Numbered from the stretch's first letter, positions 33,127 to 44,595 are shown. The stretch is 64,000 bases of DNA from Toxotes chatareus (GCA_016801885.1 JAFBJY010000235.1:1-64000), one strand, 5' to 3'. A program made the numbers and translations. Notes: generated by a model from the sequence alone, not told the origin.

Positions 33127-33492
33127 CTAGGTCTATGTGGAGCAGCTTGTGTGATACATTATGTTTCTGTTTGTTTTCTATGAAACTGTGAATATTATTA
33201 GCTGACTGCATGAATAGACCACAAGAGAGATTTGTTTGTGCAGATAGATGAGACCTTAATGTGTCGACTAACCCTCATTTTAAGATGCACACACACACTT
33301 TGTTCTGCAAGTAGTTATAGTTTGTTATGTCAGAGCAGCATCAGGTAAAACAATGAAGACTGATCAATACAGATCCTGATTTGCTGTAAGTCCTATATTC
33401 TCCATGATGGTGTGTGTGTGTGTGTGTGTGTCTCACTTTACTCCAACACACCAATAAAATATTTCATTAGTGCTTCAGGACTGTGCAATTTG
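33127..33492 (+). repeat. Segment duplicated at 7.87-8.21 kb
   Basis: 33137-33299 matches 8040-8205 directly. 33430-33492 matches 7868-7932 in inverted orientation. A GT tract at 33409-33431 lies between. The clean version here is probably closer to the original. Confidence 0.85.
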
Positions 33493-33534
33493 TTAGAGTT
33501 AAATTTAGGATCCATTTTTCAAGAGAACTACCCA

Positions 33535-33815
33535 GGGCGGCACAGTGGTGCAGTGGTTAGCACTGGTGCCTCACAGCAAGAGAGTTCCAGGTTCAAACCC
33601 TGTTTGCTTTGCATTAGAGTTTGCATGTTCTCCCTGTGCCTGCGTGGGTTCTCTCCGGTACTCCGCTTCCTCCCACAATACCAAAAACATGCATGTGTTA
33701 GGTTAATTGGCTACTCTAAATTGCCCGTAGGTGTGCATGTGTGGTTGTCTGTCTTTGTGTGTCAGCCCTGTGATTGACTGGCGACCAGTCCAGGGTGTTA
33801 AGCGGTAGAAAATGA
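33535..33815 (+). mobile_element. tRNA-related SINE-like teleost repeat
   Basis: The head GGGCGGCACAGTGGTGCAGT then GGTTAGCACTGGTGCCTCAC carries an A-box-like word. AGGTTCAAACCCTG is a B-box-like word. The body TTTGCATGTTCTCCCTGTG...TGCGTGGGTTCTCTCC and the ending GCGACCAGTCCAGGGTGT then AAGCGGTAGAAAATG are those of a very widespread fish repeat. A fragment in opposite orientation lies at about 60868-60940. Confidence 0.8.
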
Positions 33816-35175
33816 ATCAATGAACTTCCCAGAACCTTTTCAGTCTATGAACCTTTAAACACATCAGCTCTCTCACACTGACTGAGGCTGAATTCTGAAC
33901 AGCTACAAGATTTGGAGCTTAGTGACCATCATCAAAAGACAAGGAAACAGAAGAAAGAGAACATTTCAAAAAATGAATGTACCATTTCCTCATATGAAAT
34001 AGTTTCACTGCTTAATAATTAAGATCCTTCAACAACTAGGACTTAATACAGTCCTGTAGATGAGCTGCATGGAGCAGAAAACAAGAATCAGAGCTGAGAG
34101 TCCAAAGTGGCAGAGTTAAACTTCCAAACTTATTCTGTCCTCACAGTCATCAACAGTTTTCCTCCTACACTCAAAACACTGCAAATGAACACTCATCTAA
34201 ATGCATCACATGCCACCTCAAACACATCAACATATTTTAGATTCCAGTTTCAGGACTAAGGTTTTCAAGGCAGGAAGAATTCTCAGCAGCCTAAATTTCC
34301 TCCACAGTGAGAAAATCACTGATTGTTTTACTGTCCCTTAACCAAAGAGGGTAAACATGAACACAGCCTGAAATGCTTCATGCAACAGCTGATCTAGCTT
34401 TAAGTCCTACGACTCATTCTGGAGATTTACTACAGGACATAATTGTATTGCACTGGAAATGAACTAAAGATCAAGGCTCAAAGCCAAAAGGAGATTTGAA
34501 CCTAGTGTTCAGTATAAGACACAAGTGGACTCAGTGATAGGTAAATGTAAGAAGGCTGAAACTTTAAAGCACAATAATAAGTAGATGATTGTAGAAGTGG
34601 AAACAGTGTGTGCTGGTTAGTTTGCATTGGACTGGGAGATTATTTCTCCTGAGTCTTAAACTCTGCTTCTTTGTTTTTGGGCCAAATCTTGAGAGATGAT
34701 GAAAATGATTCACACATTGGAAATAAGAAGATTTTACCAACACATCAAACTGTTTCCTGTTCACAGCATTTAAAACAGTTTGTCTGTGAGAAGCAATGAA
34801 TATTGTGTTTTCTATATGGAGCTAAATGTATAAACATTTCACCCACTGCTGATTGTCTATGGAAATGAAGTGAGATGTTGAAGCTGGTGGAGAAGAGCTG
34901 CATCTCTATGTGTCTTATCTGGATTCTACTCTTGACTTTTTCACTGTGGTGATGCTTCTCCTCTCTCCATCTTTAATTCAAACTCAGGTAATGGGCTCAC
35001 AGCTTCACCTTCACATGGACAAAAGTTTGTCTTTAGGTTATTGTTTAGTGATGCAGTGAGGTTTGGACTCTGTATTTAATATGGATTATATGTGACTTAT
35101 TATGAAAACAAAACACTTCCCAAGATCAGTGTCTTCTTAATGTGGCAAGCGAGGGCAATGAAATATATGATAATG
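33816..35175. other. Intergenic, nothing recognised
   Basis: No frame, terminal repeat or tandem array that I can support. Confidence 0.4.
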
Positions 35176-35177
35176 GG

Positions 35178-36715
35178 GGTTGTAGCAGATAGTGGATGGT
35201 GTTGATCACTACAACACCCAACTAAGAGCAACCTACGAAGCCAGACAACACCACCTTGGGAATTTTGCCCAAGGAAATAGTTTTAGTCAACTGTACCAAC
35301 TCTAAGGCACCCAGGTTCGTTTTACAACGGGCAGAGACGTGGTTCCAGAGCAATAATCAATATACTTTATTTCAAAATAACTTCAGTATGTCTTTAAACA
35401 TTATAAAACACCATTCACACACAGGGGACGTGAGGGGAAAGGGGAGACCCTATCAGGGCTGAGGCTTACCAGGGGCCAGCTCGAGGAGAGGGGTGAGGGA
35501 TCCCAAATAATATACAAAAATTCACCCCAGCCACACGTGACAGCCACACACACACCCACGCACACATAGTGAAAGGAACCCAGGACCAGAGGAGGCACAT
35601 GACACAGGAAAGAGGGCGAAAGCACCACCCAGCACCACGACCACCACCACCTTCAGCTCTCAGCCACTGAAAAGGGACAAGGAAATAAAATTAGTGGAAA
35701 ACACAGGAAAACAAATAACCAATATACAAATACTAACAAAAGAAAACAATAAATCAATGCTTACAAATTAATTAAAGCACTAAGAATATCAGTAACTAAA
35801 CATAACAAAATTGTTGTCACAAGCAAAAGAAACAAAGTCAGGACACAAAAAAACAAAATCCAACTGAGTATCAGAGCTAATTGAATCACAGAACGTCAAA
35901 AGAAATTAAACAAGAAAAGAAAGAAAAAGAAAAATAAACCAGCACAGAACCTAGTTAAACAGAATATTTAATAAACCAAATAACCTAACCTAATAGAGAC
36001 AAAGCTATAAAACAAACAAAATAATCAAAACAATAACCCACAACCCATTCTAACTAAATGCAACAAAGGAAATGGGGACATTAAATAAAGAGCAACCCCA
36101 CCGTGCATTCATTCAATTTTTAAGGCCCAAGGCGAACGAAACTGCCCATTCAATACTCGCGTAGTTAGGGGGTGATTGCGTTGTCCACCTGCGCAGCCCG
36201 ACAGCAGCAACACCGGAGCGCCTGAGCGACCGGCAGAACCGCAGCGGAGAACCGCGGCAGAAACACCCCGGTAAGGTAGAACAAGGCAAAGCAGCAGTAT
36301 TTCTTCTCCGTGCAGGACAAAGCAGCTGGCAAATAATTCTTGATCAGGCTACGTGTGATCACCTGAGGGAGAGAGAAGCTGAGCGTGTCCACTCAGCAAC
36401 AGTGGAGGCTAGCAGCAACCTGCGGCTAATTTGCAGCACTGGGAATGAACCCACGAGCCGCGCACGTCGGTGGAGGATCGGCAGTTCGGCGTCTGTGCCA
36501 GCGACGACAAGGTGGAAAGAAGCGGGCGACCAGGAAGTGGGCCTCGGAGCCAGGAGCAAGAGAGGGTCAAGATGGCAACAGCAGCCCTTTTTATAGAGTG
36601 CCCTCATGTGGTGAGAGGCTAACGAGGACAGAGGCAAGCACTGATAACTACAATCAATATTCCTACAACTTTTCCCAGCTAAGCAGGAAAAGTTTGGTTT
36701 GCATTATCAGTAACA
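35178..36715 (-). mobile_element. Possible LTR-type unit on the minus strand
   Basis: On the minus strand a TATA-like CTATAAAAAGGG (plus 36588-36599) is followed by GC-rich transcribed-type sequence. Far downstream there is an AATAAAG polyadenylation word (plus CTTTATT at about 35364). The right edge on the minus strand starts TGTTACTGATA and the left edge ends ATCTGCTACA, compatible with TG...CA. No target duplication is seen, and 1.5 kb is long for an LTR. An ordinary gene promoter is an alternative for the GC-rich 36.15-36.6 kb stretch. Confidence 0.3.
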
Positions 36716-36944
36716 TAACACAGCTCTGATATGGCTGTAACTGATCAGTAAACAGTGACATAAGGCTGATATCCCAAAGTACAAACAAGAGCACAGGAGT
36801 GAGACTAAAGTCCAAACTGTAGAGACTGAGGTAGAAGCTGCAAAAGTCCTGAGAGCTGAAAACAGAGAGACGTTTTAGAACAGAGCTTTCTCTCTAATCT
36901 TCAGCATAGATACACAAGTTTAGCTACTGAAGACACAGGGTCAC

Positions 36945-37640
36945 AGCAGCAGTGCAGCCATCCCCTACTACCCTGGAACATTGTGTTCCCAGAATGCAGG
37001 TTTACTTGTGGTTCCTAAAGTCTCCAATAGAGAGAATGGGAGGCAGAGCCCTCAGATATCAGGCTCCTCTACTGTGGAACCATCTACTAGTTTGGGTCTT
37101 GGAGGCAGACGCCCTCTCCATGTTTAAGAGGAGGCTTAAAACTTTCCCTTTTGATGAACCTTATAGTCAGAGCTGAGTAAGGCTTTCCTGAATGAGCCAC
37201 TAGTTATGCTGCTATAGGTCTACACTGCTGGAAGACTTCCCATGATGCACTGATTTCTCTCTCCTCCTCTCCCTCTCCATCTGTACACATTCATATCCCA
37301 TTAATGTATGTTACTAACTTGGCTTCTTCTCTCTCCCATGGTGTTGTGCTTTCTCGTCTCTGCAGTTACTTCCACCTCCAGAGCTGCAGAGTCTGGATCT
37401 GTGGCTGCAGGCAAACTACTGTTCCACATGCAAAGCACTGGTGGTTGATCTTCAACATAAATGATAAAAAGACTTGGAGGACGTCTGTTTCAACTATATA
37501 AGTCAGACTGCTGAAGCCTCATGTTTGCTTCTTTTGAACTTTGGACGTCCCTTTTACACAGGACATGGACTGTGGATTTTATGCTCCATCATTTAGGAGG
37601 ATCCAAAGCAACAACCACAAATGATTTCAATTTACATTAA
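36945..37640 (+). mobile_element. L2-type LINE 3' fragment
   Basis: The frame RMGGRALRYQAPLLWNHL...FKRRLKTFPFDEPY is the C-terminus of the L2 ORF2, as at 46140-46300 in the better copy (RMGGRAFGYQAPLLWNQL). It is followed by related 3' UTR words (TTATGCTGCTATAGG, TCCAGAGCTGCA). It is 5'-truncated, with no clear tail. Confidence 0.75.
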
Positions 37641-37904
37641 AGCATGTGAATGTTTTTGAACATTTGAAGTTAAAAAGACAAACTTGAAAAAATAGGCACT
37701 TTTCCTTTAACACAAACCATAATGCTTTGAAGACAAAAATAGAAACCTAAGTTGACAATATGAAAATCTCACAGATACAATCAGCATAAATTAAATGAAC
37801 ATGGACTGAAACCTTTGGGCTGAAGTTCTTGTGTGATTAGACATCATGCTAATTTAACAAACACATCCCACTGAACTGAAACACTGACATCAACTAAATA
37901 AGGT

Positions 37905-38112
37905 TTTGACTTACTGAAAACCTTGGAGGTGATCTGGACTTTCCTGTAGTTTCCTCTTGTCCTTGTAACAGCAGTAGCTCCTCCTTCCTTGTCAATAATT
38001 GTGCAGAAATATCTGAGTGCTTCTTTCTTCCTAAATCATGAGCAAGTCCTGTCCAGTCCAACTGTTTCTGCTCCTGTTTGACTTCTGAACTTGTCTCTGG
38101 CTGTGTGTCCAC
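37905..38112 (-). other. Open minus-strand segment, unrecognised, duplicated at 4.9-5.08 kb
   Basis: The minus strand encodes QPETSSEVKQEQKQLDWTGL, HDLGRKKHSDISAQLLTRKE and ELLLLQGQEETTGKSRSPPR, a charged coiled-coil-like peptide. It is bordered by AG and GT words compatible with an exon. A damaged inverted copy is at about 4890-5080. I do not recognise the family. Confidence 0.3.
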
Positions 38113-38174
38113 TTACTGCGGCCTGTGACATCAGACTGTGGAATGTTGATACATCAAAGGCATCAAAGGACAAA

Positions 38175-38241
<67 letters not shown>
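38175..38241 (+). repeat. (TC)n(AC)n compound microsatellite
   Basis: About 12 TC units are followed by about 21 AC units. It is partnered with the inverted GT/GA tract at 4774-4832. Confidence 0.97.
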
Positions 38242-38243
<2 letters not shown>

Positions 38244-38939
38244 TGTTGTCTTAATATAGTTATGAGGACACATCATAACTGAAAGCCTAACATTAACCAA
38301 AACATAACCCATACTAATGATATTCAATCTTCTCAAAAATACCAAATGAATTACAACAATCATCACTCAGGACCATTCAGCTGGGTTGGTGAATTCAGCA
38401 CCAAGGACAGCAGCAGCTGAATTGTACACAACTACATGTACTAACACACAGCAAATTCACAAAGTACTAAAATCTGGAGTCAGGCAAAATAAAAGTGTGA
38501 AAGAGTTACATTTCTGGAGTTTATTTTATAACTCTGACTACAGTGTGTGTTAAGGTGTACACCCAGGCCGAGTTGAATTTTGGAGTTTATTCCGTGGTGT
38601 TCAGGATCTGATTTTAACTCTGCCCCTGGAGTTCACGACACATTTTATCGCGGCATGAGCAGCACAAGGAACGTCGTCACAAGGCTGGTAAGAGCATGAT
38701 TTTTATCAAAAAGTACTTTAAATGCGTGATATTTTGTCATTGTTCTCACTTTATCTACTGACATTTAAAAATTCCTATTTTGCTGCACTTATATTTTGAG
38801 AGAATTGTATCTTGACAAAGACAAAAATATGTGATTGTGAGAAGTGGATGATAATAATTCCAAAGTACAGTATTTAATCAGTTCATATTAAGCTGTATGT
38901 GTTGTCTGCATTTCAGACCTCCCATCTACTGAAGCATCT

Positions 38940-41075
38940 ATGAACCTGGCTGATCGTTCAGACCTGACACAATATGTGACCCTCACTACTTGTGGTAAGC
39001 AGAGTTATAGGTAATGGTAATGTTTTGTCTTGAGACAGGTAATATCCAGCCAGGTCTGTGATATAGTTTTAATGTGCTGGACTTTAGATTTTATTTGCCT
39101 TATACTTGTGTGTGTGTGTGATCTTCAGATCTAAGTGTCCTGCAGCAAGGGTGTGAAGGCTCCTCCTCTCCAAGTCTGACAGATACACTGTCAGTCTCAA
39201 GCACTTTAAGCAGAGACACAAGTGATTCTGGATGCCAGCCTTTGATGGACAGTGTGCTTGAAGAAAATGTAATTGTTTTTTTTTATAATGTTTTCTTTTT
39301 AGAATGTGGAGCAAATTCAACACCAGCAGAGATGACTGTGATTAAAGAGTATGAAGAGACTGGAAGTTTGAAAGATTCCACCACACGGTTACTGGTTAAT
39401 ATTATTGTTGCTCACATGCATGGAAAAGAAGGGTAAGAGGCTTCAACTTAATCCTGTATTCTTTTATAAAAACAGACAAAAATGGTAATAGATTTTTCCC
39501 TCTTGCAGGAGAGCTGTTAGTAAAGCAACAAAAGAGTTTCATGCCCTCAGGATTGTTTCACTTTCCCCATGTTTGAAAGACCCATACTCCAAAAATGATA
39601 TGTAAGTTTAACTCCCTTGTTTGCATATAAGCAACATACAGTATTTGTTCTTGGGACAGCTTTTTTCTTTCAGGAACATTTCTATGATATTCAAAGCAAC
39701 AAAGGCCCTAACCCTTTCTTGAGTGGAGCATGAAGACAAATCCAGAACCACCTCTTCATCCCAGAGTAGAGTGGAGCTAAAAGGAGGTCCCACATCATCC
39801 AGAACATATGATGATCAGCCAATCAGAGATGAAGGCATGGAAGCCATATCTCTCCTTCACCACACAGCTGATCCTGACTTAGTGTTCCAGAGGATGAGAG
39901 AAACCTTCTACTACTGTCAGCAGATTCTTCATGACCCACAGTGGTCAGCTGATTTATTACACACGTTTCCACGTTTCTTGGATGTCATGGGACTGGTTAG
40001 TATTAAATACATTTTTAAGTAAAAATATTGGTTTATTTTAAACATTTGAAAATGTTGTTTTTCTCTTTTACTTAGATTTTGCAAGGCTTCTCACTGATGT
40101 TTGGAGCAGAGGTTGCTTCAAGGTTCCTTGAAAAATGGAACAGCAGTTTTAAAGATAAAGTTATCAAGGAGGCAGGAACCTGAAAGAGACGTCTCTCTTA
40201 AAACAACAACTGAAAGCTGCCCTGAATGAAGGATCTGACACTGCTGATGAAGCAGGTACAGTTATCATCAGAATAGTAATGCAGTTATGTGAGTCGTCCA
40301 ACAGTCGTCAGTTTATTGTGTTTTTATTGATTTATTTTACAAAAGCATCTCTGAGTCTAAATAGGCCACTTAAGTCTGCAGTTAAGATACAGTGTGAGGG
40401 CTGAACATTGCTTTGCTCTCCAGCACAGATTTATAATGACTGGGCCATTAATAGTTGTTATATGTGTATATGTTTAAGATCATAGTAAAACCATTAGAAC
40501 AATGCACAGAGCAATATCATAAACACACTACTTAATATATATAATGAGTGTAAAAGTACTTTTTACTCTGTCCCCAGAGTGGGACAGCAACATGGCTTCT
40601 CTTCTGGTGCTGCTTCATCTTCTCACTCCACAACCAGCTGGAAGAAAGCGTCCCACAAAGATCAGCGCCGGAGAGGCAACGGATCATCTGGTAAAATTTC
40701 AGGAGGTTTGTCAAAACTTCCAAATACTGTAGATGTTGCTGAGTTTTAGAAACACATTTTGTAAACATATTTCTCTTGTTTCAGTCATCCCAAAGCCTTG
40801 AGGATCATCTCCTGACCACTGAAGGAACCCATCAGCCATATCTTCTTACCACAGAAACTTCAAAGACCCAGGTTTTCACCTTTTATATTGTCTTGGACAA
40901 AAAGCTTCTGTCATGTCAGTCATGTACATCCTTTGGTGCTTTTGATGAGCTGTTCAAGTCGCTCTCTCCAGCCTGTACACATTTTTGCAGACAGAGTAAA
41001 AGAGCTCAGAGCAAAGCTGTTAAACAAACCATAAGTAGCTTATTTAGCCAAAATGTTGAGATGTTTCCTCTGTAA
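38940..41075 (+). pseudogene. Copy 2 of an unnamed spliced gene (about 8 exons)
   Basis: Exons with AG/GT borders are: a start exon with ATG at 38940 (MNLADRSDLTQYVTLTTC, donor at 38994); about 39129-39268 (DLSVLQQGCEGSSSPSLTD...); 39303-39433 (ECGANSTPAEMTVIKEYEET...NIIVAHMHGKEG); 39510-39600 (RAVSKATKEFHALRIVSLSP); 39675-39995 (SRTTSSSQSRVELKGGPTSS...LLHTFPRFLDVMGL); 40077-40256 (LQGFSLMFGAEVASRFLEKW...); 40578-40705 (EWDSNMASLLVLLHLLTPQP...); and 40785-41075 with the stop. A one-base loss near 40176 (KEAG/T), a disturbed stretch near 39710-39720 and a 31-bp loss at about 40960 break the frame. The family looks like a multicopy teleost protein of unknown function; a relation to SAMD3-like proteins is a guess from the FPRFLD...EKW words only. 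Confidence 0.55.
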
Positions 41076-41088
41076 TTCATCCTTTGGT

Positions 41089-41720
41089 TCAGTGTTGCTT
41101 TTGTTCAGGAACCTCAAATGAATTCATGCCATGTATCCAGGTAAAAGTCTCTCTAGTTATTGTGGATTCAGGAGACATCTCATTAAGATACACAGCTCCA
41201 TTGATAACACAAGTGTGTCTAACCAGATCCCTTTCAACAACGACACAGAGACAGTAAACAATTCTCAGTCTGTAACTGATGAAATACTTCATCTCATTTC
41301 CAAAATACTGAAGCAGCTCCTTCAGGTTCTACTCACAACAAAGACATGTGTGCTTCAGTTATAGCCAAGCTTTTGGGGAGTGGTGAACCAAATACTGTAG
41401 TTCTTTATACAACTGAAAATTTAGAGGACTTTATCAAGCAGGTTATCAAGCAGCTATCACTGGGAATGCCTGTCCTTAAAAACAGTTGAGTCTGGTCCAG
41501 TTAAAATGTGTTCAGTTGAAACACTGGATTTTTCTGAAGATATAACAGCATCTCTTCACCTTGATTGTGAAGCCATCGTCTGTGTCACACAGTGGGTGAA
41601 ATGCTGTGGAGCTGAGTATCGTGTTGGACTCTTTGTGTGCACTGGTACTGATGAAAACATGCCACTGTTCAGCAAAATAACATCAATCATTTTGCACAGA
41701 GTGTTTTTGTTTTGATTGAG
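41089..41720 (+). pseudogene. Copy 2 of the second reading frame (possible zinc-finger tail), extended
   Basis: The same peptide as copy 1 (SYCGFRRHLIKIHSS..., ...SLGMPVLKNS). It breaks near 41346, where a change of AAGACGCAGC to AAGACATGTG shifts the frame. Beyond the stop a frame encodes MCSVETLDFSEDITASLHLD and then CCGAEYRVGLFVCTGTDENM, which copy 1 has lost. It may be a separate 3' exon set. No function is assigned. Confidence 0.4.
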
Positions 41721-42250
41721 CATGAAACTTGTTTCCATGATCACTTCCATGCTTTCAAGTGAGTGACACTACACAGAGTGAACTGATTCTAGAAAGGAGA
41801 GATTAAGATATTTCAAATGGTTTGATGCTCAGAGGTCATATGGTTGTGATTCATAATGTTATGTTGTATCAGAGAGTTGCATAATCTGATTTCTAATCTG
41901 AATTTAATGAGTTCTCTTACTGTTTTATACTTGAACTGTAAAGTGAGTAGTCGTCTACCTCAAGTTACACAATGCACCACAGAGAAATGTGTCAGTTTTT
42001 ATCCATTTGCAGACATTTTATTATGCAGTAATGTGTTGTTTACAGTGTTTTGTACAACTTCACTAATGTTTTTCATTGGCATTATTTGCTGCCTGTGTGC
42101 TGTTAAATTTTACAGTTTTAAGGCAGCAATTAATTCAAAGTGTCATGTGTTGAATTTTTAAATGTATTTGTACAAATAAAAGCAAAAAATCAACAGGATG
42201 GTGTTTGGTGGTCATTTTCCCATAAAACTAATATATAATAATGAATACAT
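41721..42250. other. 3' region of the gene remnant, non-coding
   Basis: AT-rich sequence with an AATAAAAGC polyadenylation-like word near 42175. The open frame at 41856-42161 is cysteine- and phenylalanine-rich without a motif and is not called. Confidence 0.4.
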
Positions 42251-42641
42251 TTTAACTCTAAAAAATGTAAATAAAACATTTTGAGTGTTAGGTGTCAACA
42301 CTGGAGAAGAGTTTATATCAAAATAAACTAAATTTTAGAGTTACACTCAGTGAGGGATGAGTATTTTAACATCAGGAGGAGTTCAAGTTAACTCTGTTTC
42401 AGAGTTAAAAATTCAACTCCAGGAACAGAGTTATTTTAACTCACACAGTTTATTCCAGAGGCTAAAATTAGCTGTGTGTGCAGTATTTCCAGCTTTACAC
42501 ATGCACTTGTACAAAAATAAACACTTCTGTAGTGATGAAGAAAAGTGTCCATGTAACATTTAGGGCTTGACCATGGTTCCTGGCCCCTAAACAGAGGAGG
42601 AGCAGAGAAAATGTGGACCAATCGGAACTGTTTTAGGGTAC

Positions 42642-43255
42642 TGAGTAAAGCTGATCATTTTGAATGTGATTTCCAGAAATGTCATCTCTATATTGTTTCC
42701 AAACCTCTTTGCACTCACCCCACCAGGGATGGCAGTTGAGATGTTCAGATAAACAGAAGTGAACCATGAAGCACGTGCTGGGTTAAACATCATCACTGGC
42801 TGACAGATGAAGTCCAGGGTAAGAAAGCTGAGAGCAGAAGAGGAACACATTCACAAAGTGTGATATTAAAGAGAGTCAACAATGAAATCTGCTCTTCACC
42901 TGAGCTTCTTTCCACTAACTGCCTCTAGAAGGTGCCAAAGCTCCTGAAGTGCTGATTTGGAAATGTTTCATATTATCTCAGGAATAATATGATGGAAACT
43001 TGAAATGATTGTGATGATTGTTTACTGTATAAGTCCATGTTATTATTTACTAGAGGAAGTCAGGCTGCTTCCTGAACGGAGACAACTATTCACAAATGTA
43101 CTCAGTGGTTTCATTGTGTTAGGTAATAACTCAGATTTCATGTTTCATTCTAAACTCCAGTGCCAGCCAATGGAGACAGGCCAATACTGAGTGAATACAA
43201 TACTGAATACATATGAAAAACTGCAGGATCTGTGCATGAGGACAGGATATTTTCA
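42642..43255 (+). repeat. Flank shared with 16.02-16.65 kb
   Basis: A near-identical direct copy (GATTTCCAGAAATGTCATCT, CACCCCACCAGGGATGGCAG, GTGAACCATGAAGCACGTGC and onward). With 40485-41606 it forms a roughly 1.7-kb shared backbone repeated 26 kb apart. Confidence 0.88.
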
Positions 43256-43728
43256 ACTCTTTTTGGACTTCTTGTCTTTTTCCTGTTTCCCTCCTTTGCT
43301 GATTGTCTGTCCCGCCCTAATGTGTGTCACCTGTTGTCAATTAGCCCTAGTGTATTTAAGTCTCATTCTTCCCTTGTCTCCTTGTCAGTGTGTCTGAGTC
43401 CTAGCCTGTGTTCACCAGTGTTTTGTCCAAGTCTGTTCCTGCTGTGTTCTTGCTGTGGTTGTACCTGCTTTTCTCATCCTGGACTCTGTGTTCACCTGCT
43501 GTCCTGTCCTTAGTGTTACCTGTTTCCCTGTCTTTGTCACTTCCAGGATTTGTCCTCTGTTCCCTTTGGATTCATTTTCATTTGTTCACCTCAAGTAAGG
43601 ACTTCAGAGTTTGAAGTTTTGAACTTGAGCTTTTGAAGTTTTTCTCCTTCTTGGACGATTTAGTTGTTTAAGTTTTGTTTCCTGGCCTTGGACTTTGATC
43701 CAGTGATCTTGAGTTTAATAAAAAGGAC
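43256..43728 (+). mobile_element. LTR-like Gypsy segment, second copy
   Basis: Matches 16790-17190 with small indels (CCCGCCCTAATGTGTGTCAC, CTAGTGTATTTAAGTCTCAT, GAGTTTAATAAA). It is shorter at its left end. A piggyBac-type element follows immediately after the AATAAA word. Confidence 0.6.
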
Positions 43729-43838
43729 TTTAACCCTTGTATAGTGTTCAGGTTTGTCGGATACGTTTTCATTGTTTATCAAAAGAAAAATCAAATACAA
43801 TTAATTGTTTTTTCAAACTCAAACCTTGGCTCATTTTC

Positions 43839-44175
43839 TGTGGGGGCAGCCGTGAGGAAGCAAGTTAAGCGCGTGGCTTTGGACTTTGGACTGCCCGGAG
43901 ATTGCAGGGTCGCCAGTTTGTTTCCTCGACCAAGCTCAAGTGATACGCACAATGGATATAGGTGGTGGTGAAGGAGACGCCCCCCCCCCCCGCCCCCCCT
44001 TGGTGCCCCTGAGTAAGGCACCGATCTACCCCAGCTCCCCGGGCTCCGCCAAGAGAAGACCTCTGCCACAGCATCTCCAGTATGCTTGTGTGTGTGTGTT
44101 TTGTTCACTTTGTGTGGGTAAAATGCAGAAAGTAATTTCCCCAAGAGGGATCAATAAAGTATAACTTAAACTTAA
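43839..44175 (+). mobile_element. SINE with conserved teleost core
   Basis: The head GGGGGCAGCCGTGAGGAAGC and GCAGGGTCGCCAGTTTG is tRNA-like. The central GGTGCCCCTGAGTAAGGCAC is a conserved SINE core. The 3' tail AATTTCCCCAAGAGGGATC then AATAAAGTATAA resembles a LINE-derived tail. A C-run of 13 lies within. It is nested in the piggyBac-type element. Confidence 0.7.
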
Positions 44176-44454
44176 ACATATATAAGAACACATTTTCAAT
44201 GACCACACACTGTACACCCCACCATATTACATACAGGATGTTTGGGTCCACTGGAAAGTGTGGAAATTGTAGATCTTGTGTACCTTCACTCTGTCCTCCA
44301 CCTGTCTGTCCCTGCTGTTTTGTGTGTCTGCCATCAGGACAGTGTGAGACAATGTCACCATTGATGAGCAGCTATTTAGGGGTATATGGTGAATATATAC
44401 AGCTGCCTGTGATGCCACTTCCTCATATGCTTCATGTTGTCATCCGCCTGAGTC

Positions 44455-44595
44455 CAGGCCAAGGTGGCGTGGTGACTGCCACAAAGCACCAAAGTCCGAC
44501 GGCACCTCCCTCGGGTGGACCCATGGGAGGCTAGGTTCAAACCCACAAGAGAGACGGAGTCTTGTGCTCTGCCAACTGAGCTAACCAGGCAGCTG
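44455..44595 (-). mobile_element. tRNA-Lys-like SINE head or tRNA pseudogene
   Basis: On the minus strand from 44590: GCCTGGTTAGCTCAGTTGGC (A box), AGAGCACAAGACTC, then GTGGGTTTGAACCT (B box). The spacing is as in tRNA-Lys, but the anticodon arm is altered and the acceptor stem does not close. It is a tRNA-derived repeat and not a working tRNA gene. Confidence 0.6.

Larger units (their letters stand above)
38500..42450 (+). mobile_element. Candidate DNA-transposon-like unit carrying a spliced gene remnant
   Basis: Both edges are rich in AACTC/GAGTT words. The left edge (38500-38635) has GAGTTACATTTCTGGAGTTT, ATAACTCTGA, GAGTTGAATTTTGGAGTTT, TTAACTCTG and GGAGTTCA. The right edge (42250-42445) has TTAACTCTAAA, AGAGTTTAT, AGAGTTACAC, GAGTTCAAGTTAACTCTG, CAACTCCAGGAACAGAGTTA and TTAACTCAC. 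The edges are roughly inverted relative to each other (CTGGAGTT on the left; AACTCCAG on the right), as in elements with sub-terminal repeats. Between them lie two gene remnants. No target duplication was identified and the termini are not exact. No transposase is recognised, so this remains a hypothesis. Confidence 0.4.

Noticed and set aside
37905..38112. Extra NLR exon because of the charged helical peptide
   Set aside because: It does not match any of the NLR N-terminal modules and lies 9 kb beyond the NLR start exon.
38940..41075. Firm identification of the spliced gene as SAMD3-like
   Set aside because: Only a few words (FPRFLD, EKW) suggest it. The SAM domain is not visible, so the name is given only as a guess.
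44530..44590. Functional tRNA-Lys gene
   Set aside because: A and B boxes are present, but the anticodon arm is altered and the acceptor stem does not pair. It is a tRNA-derived repeat.
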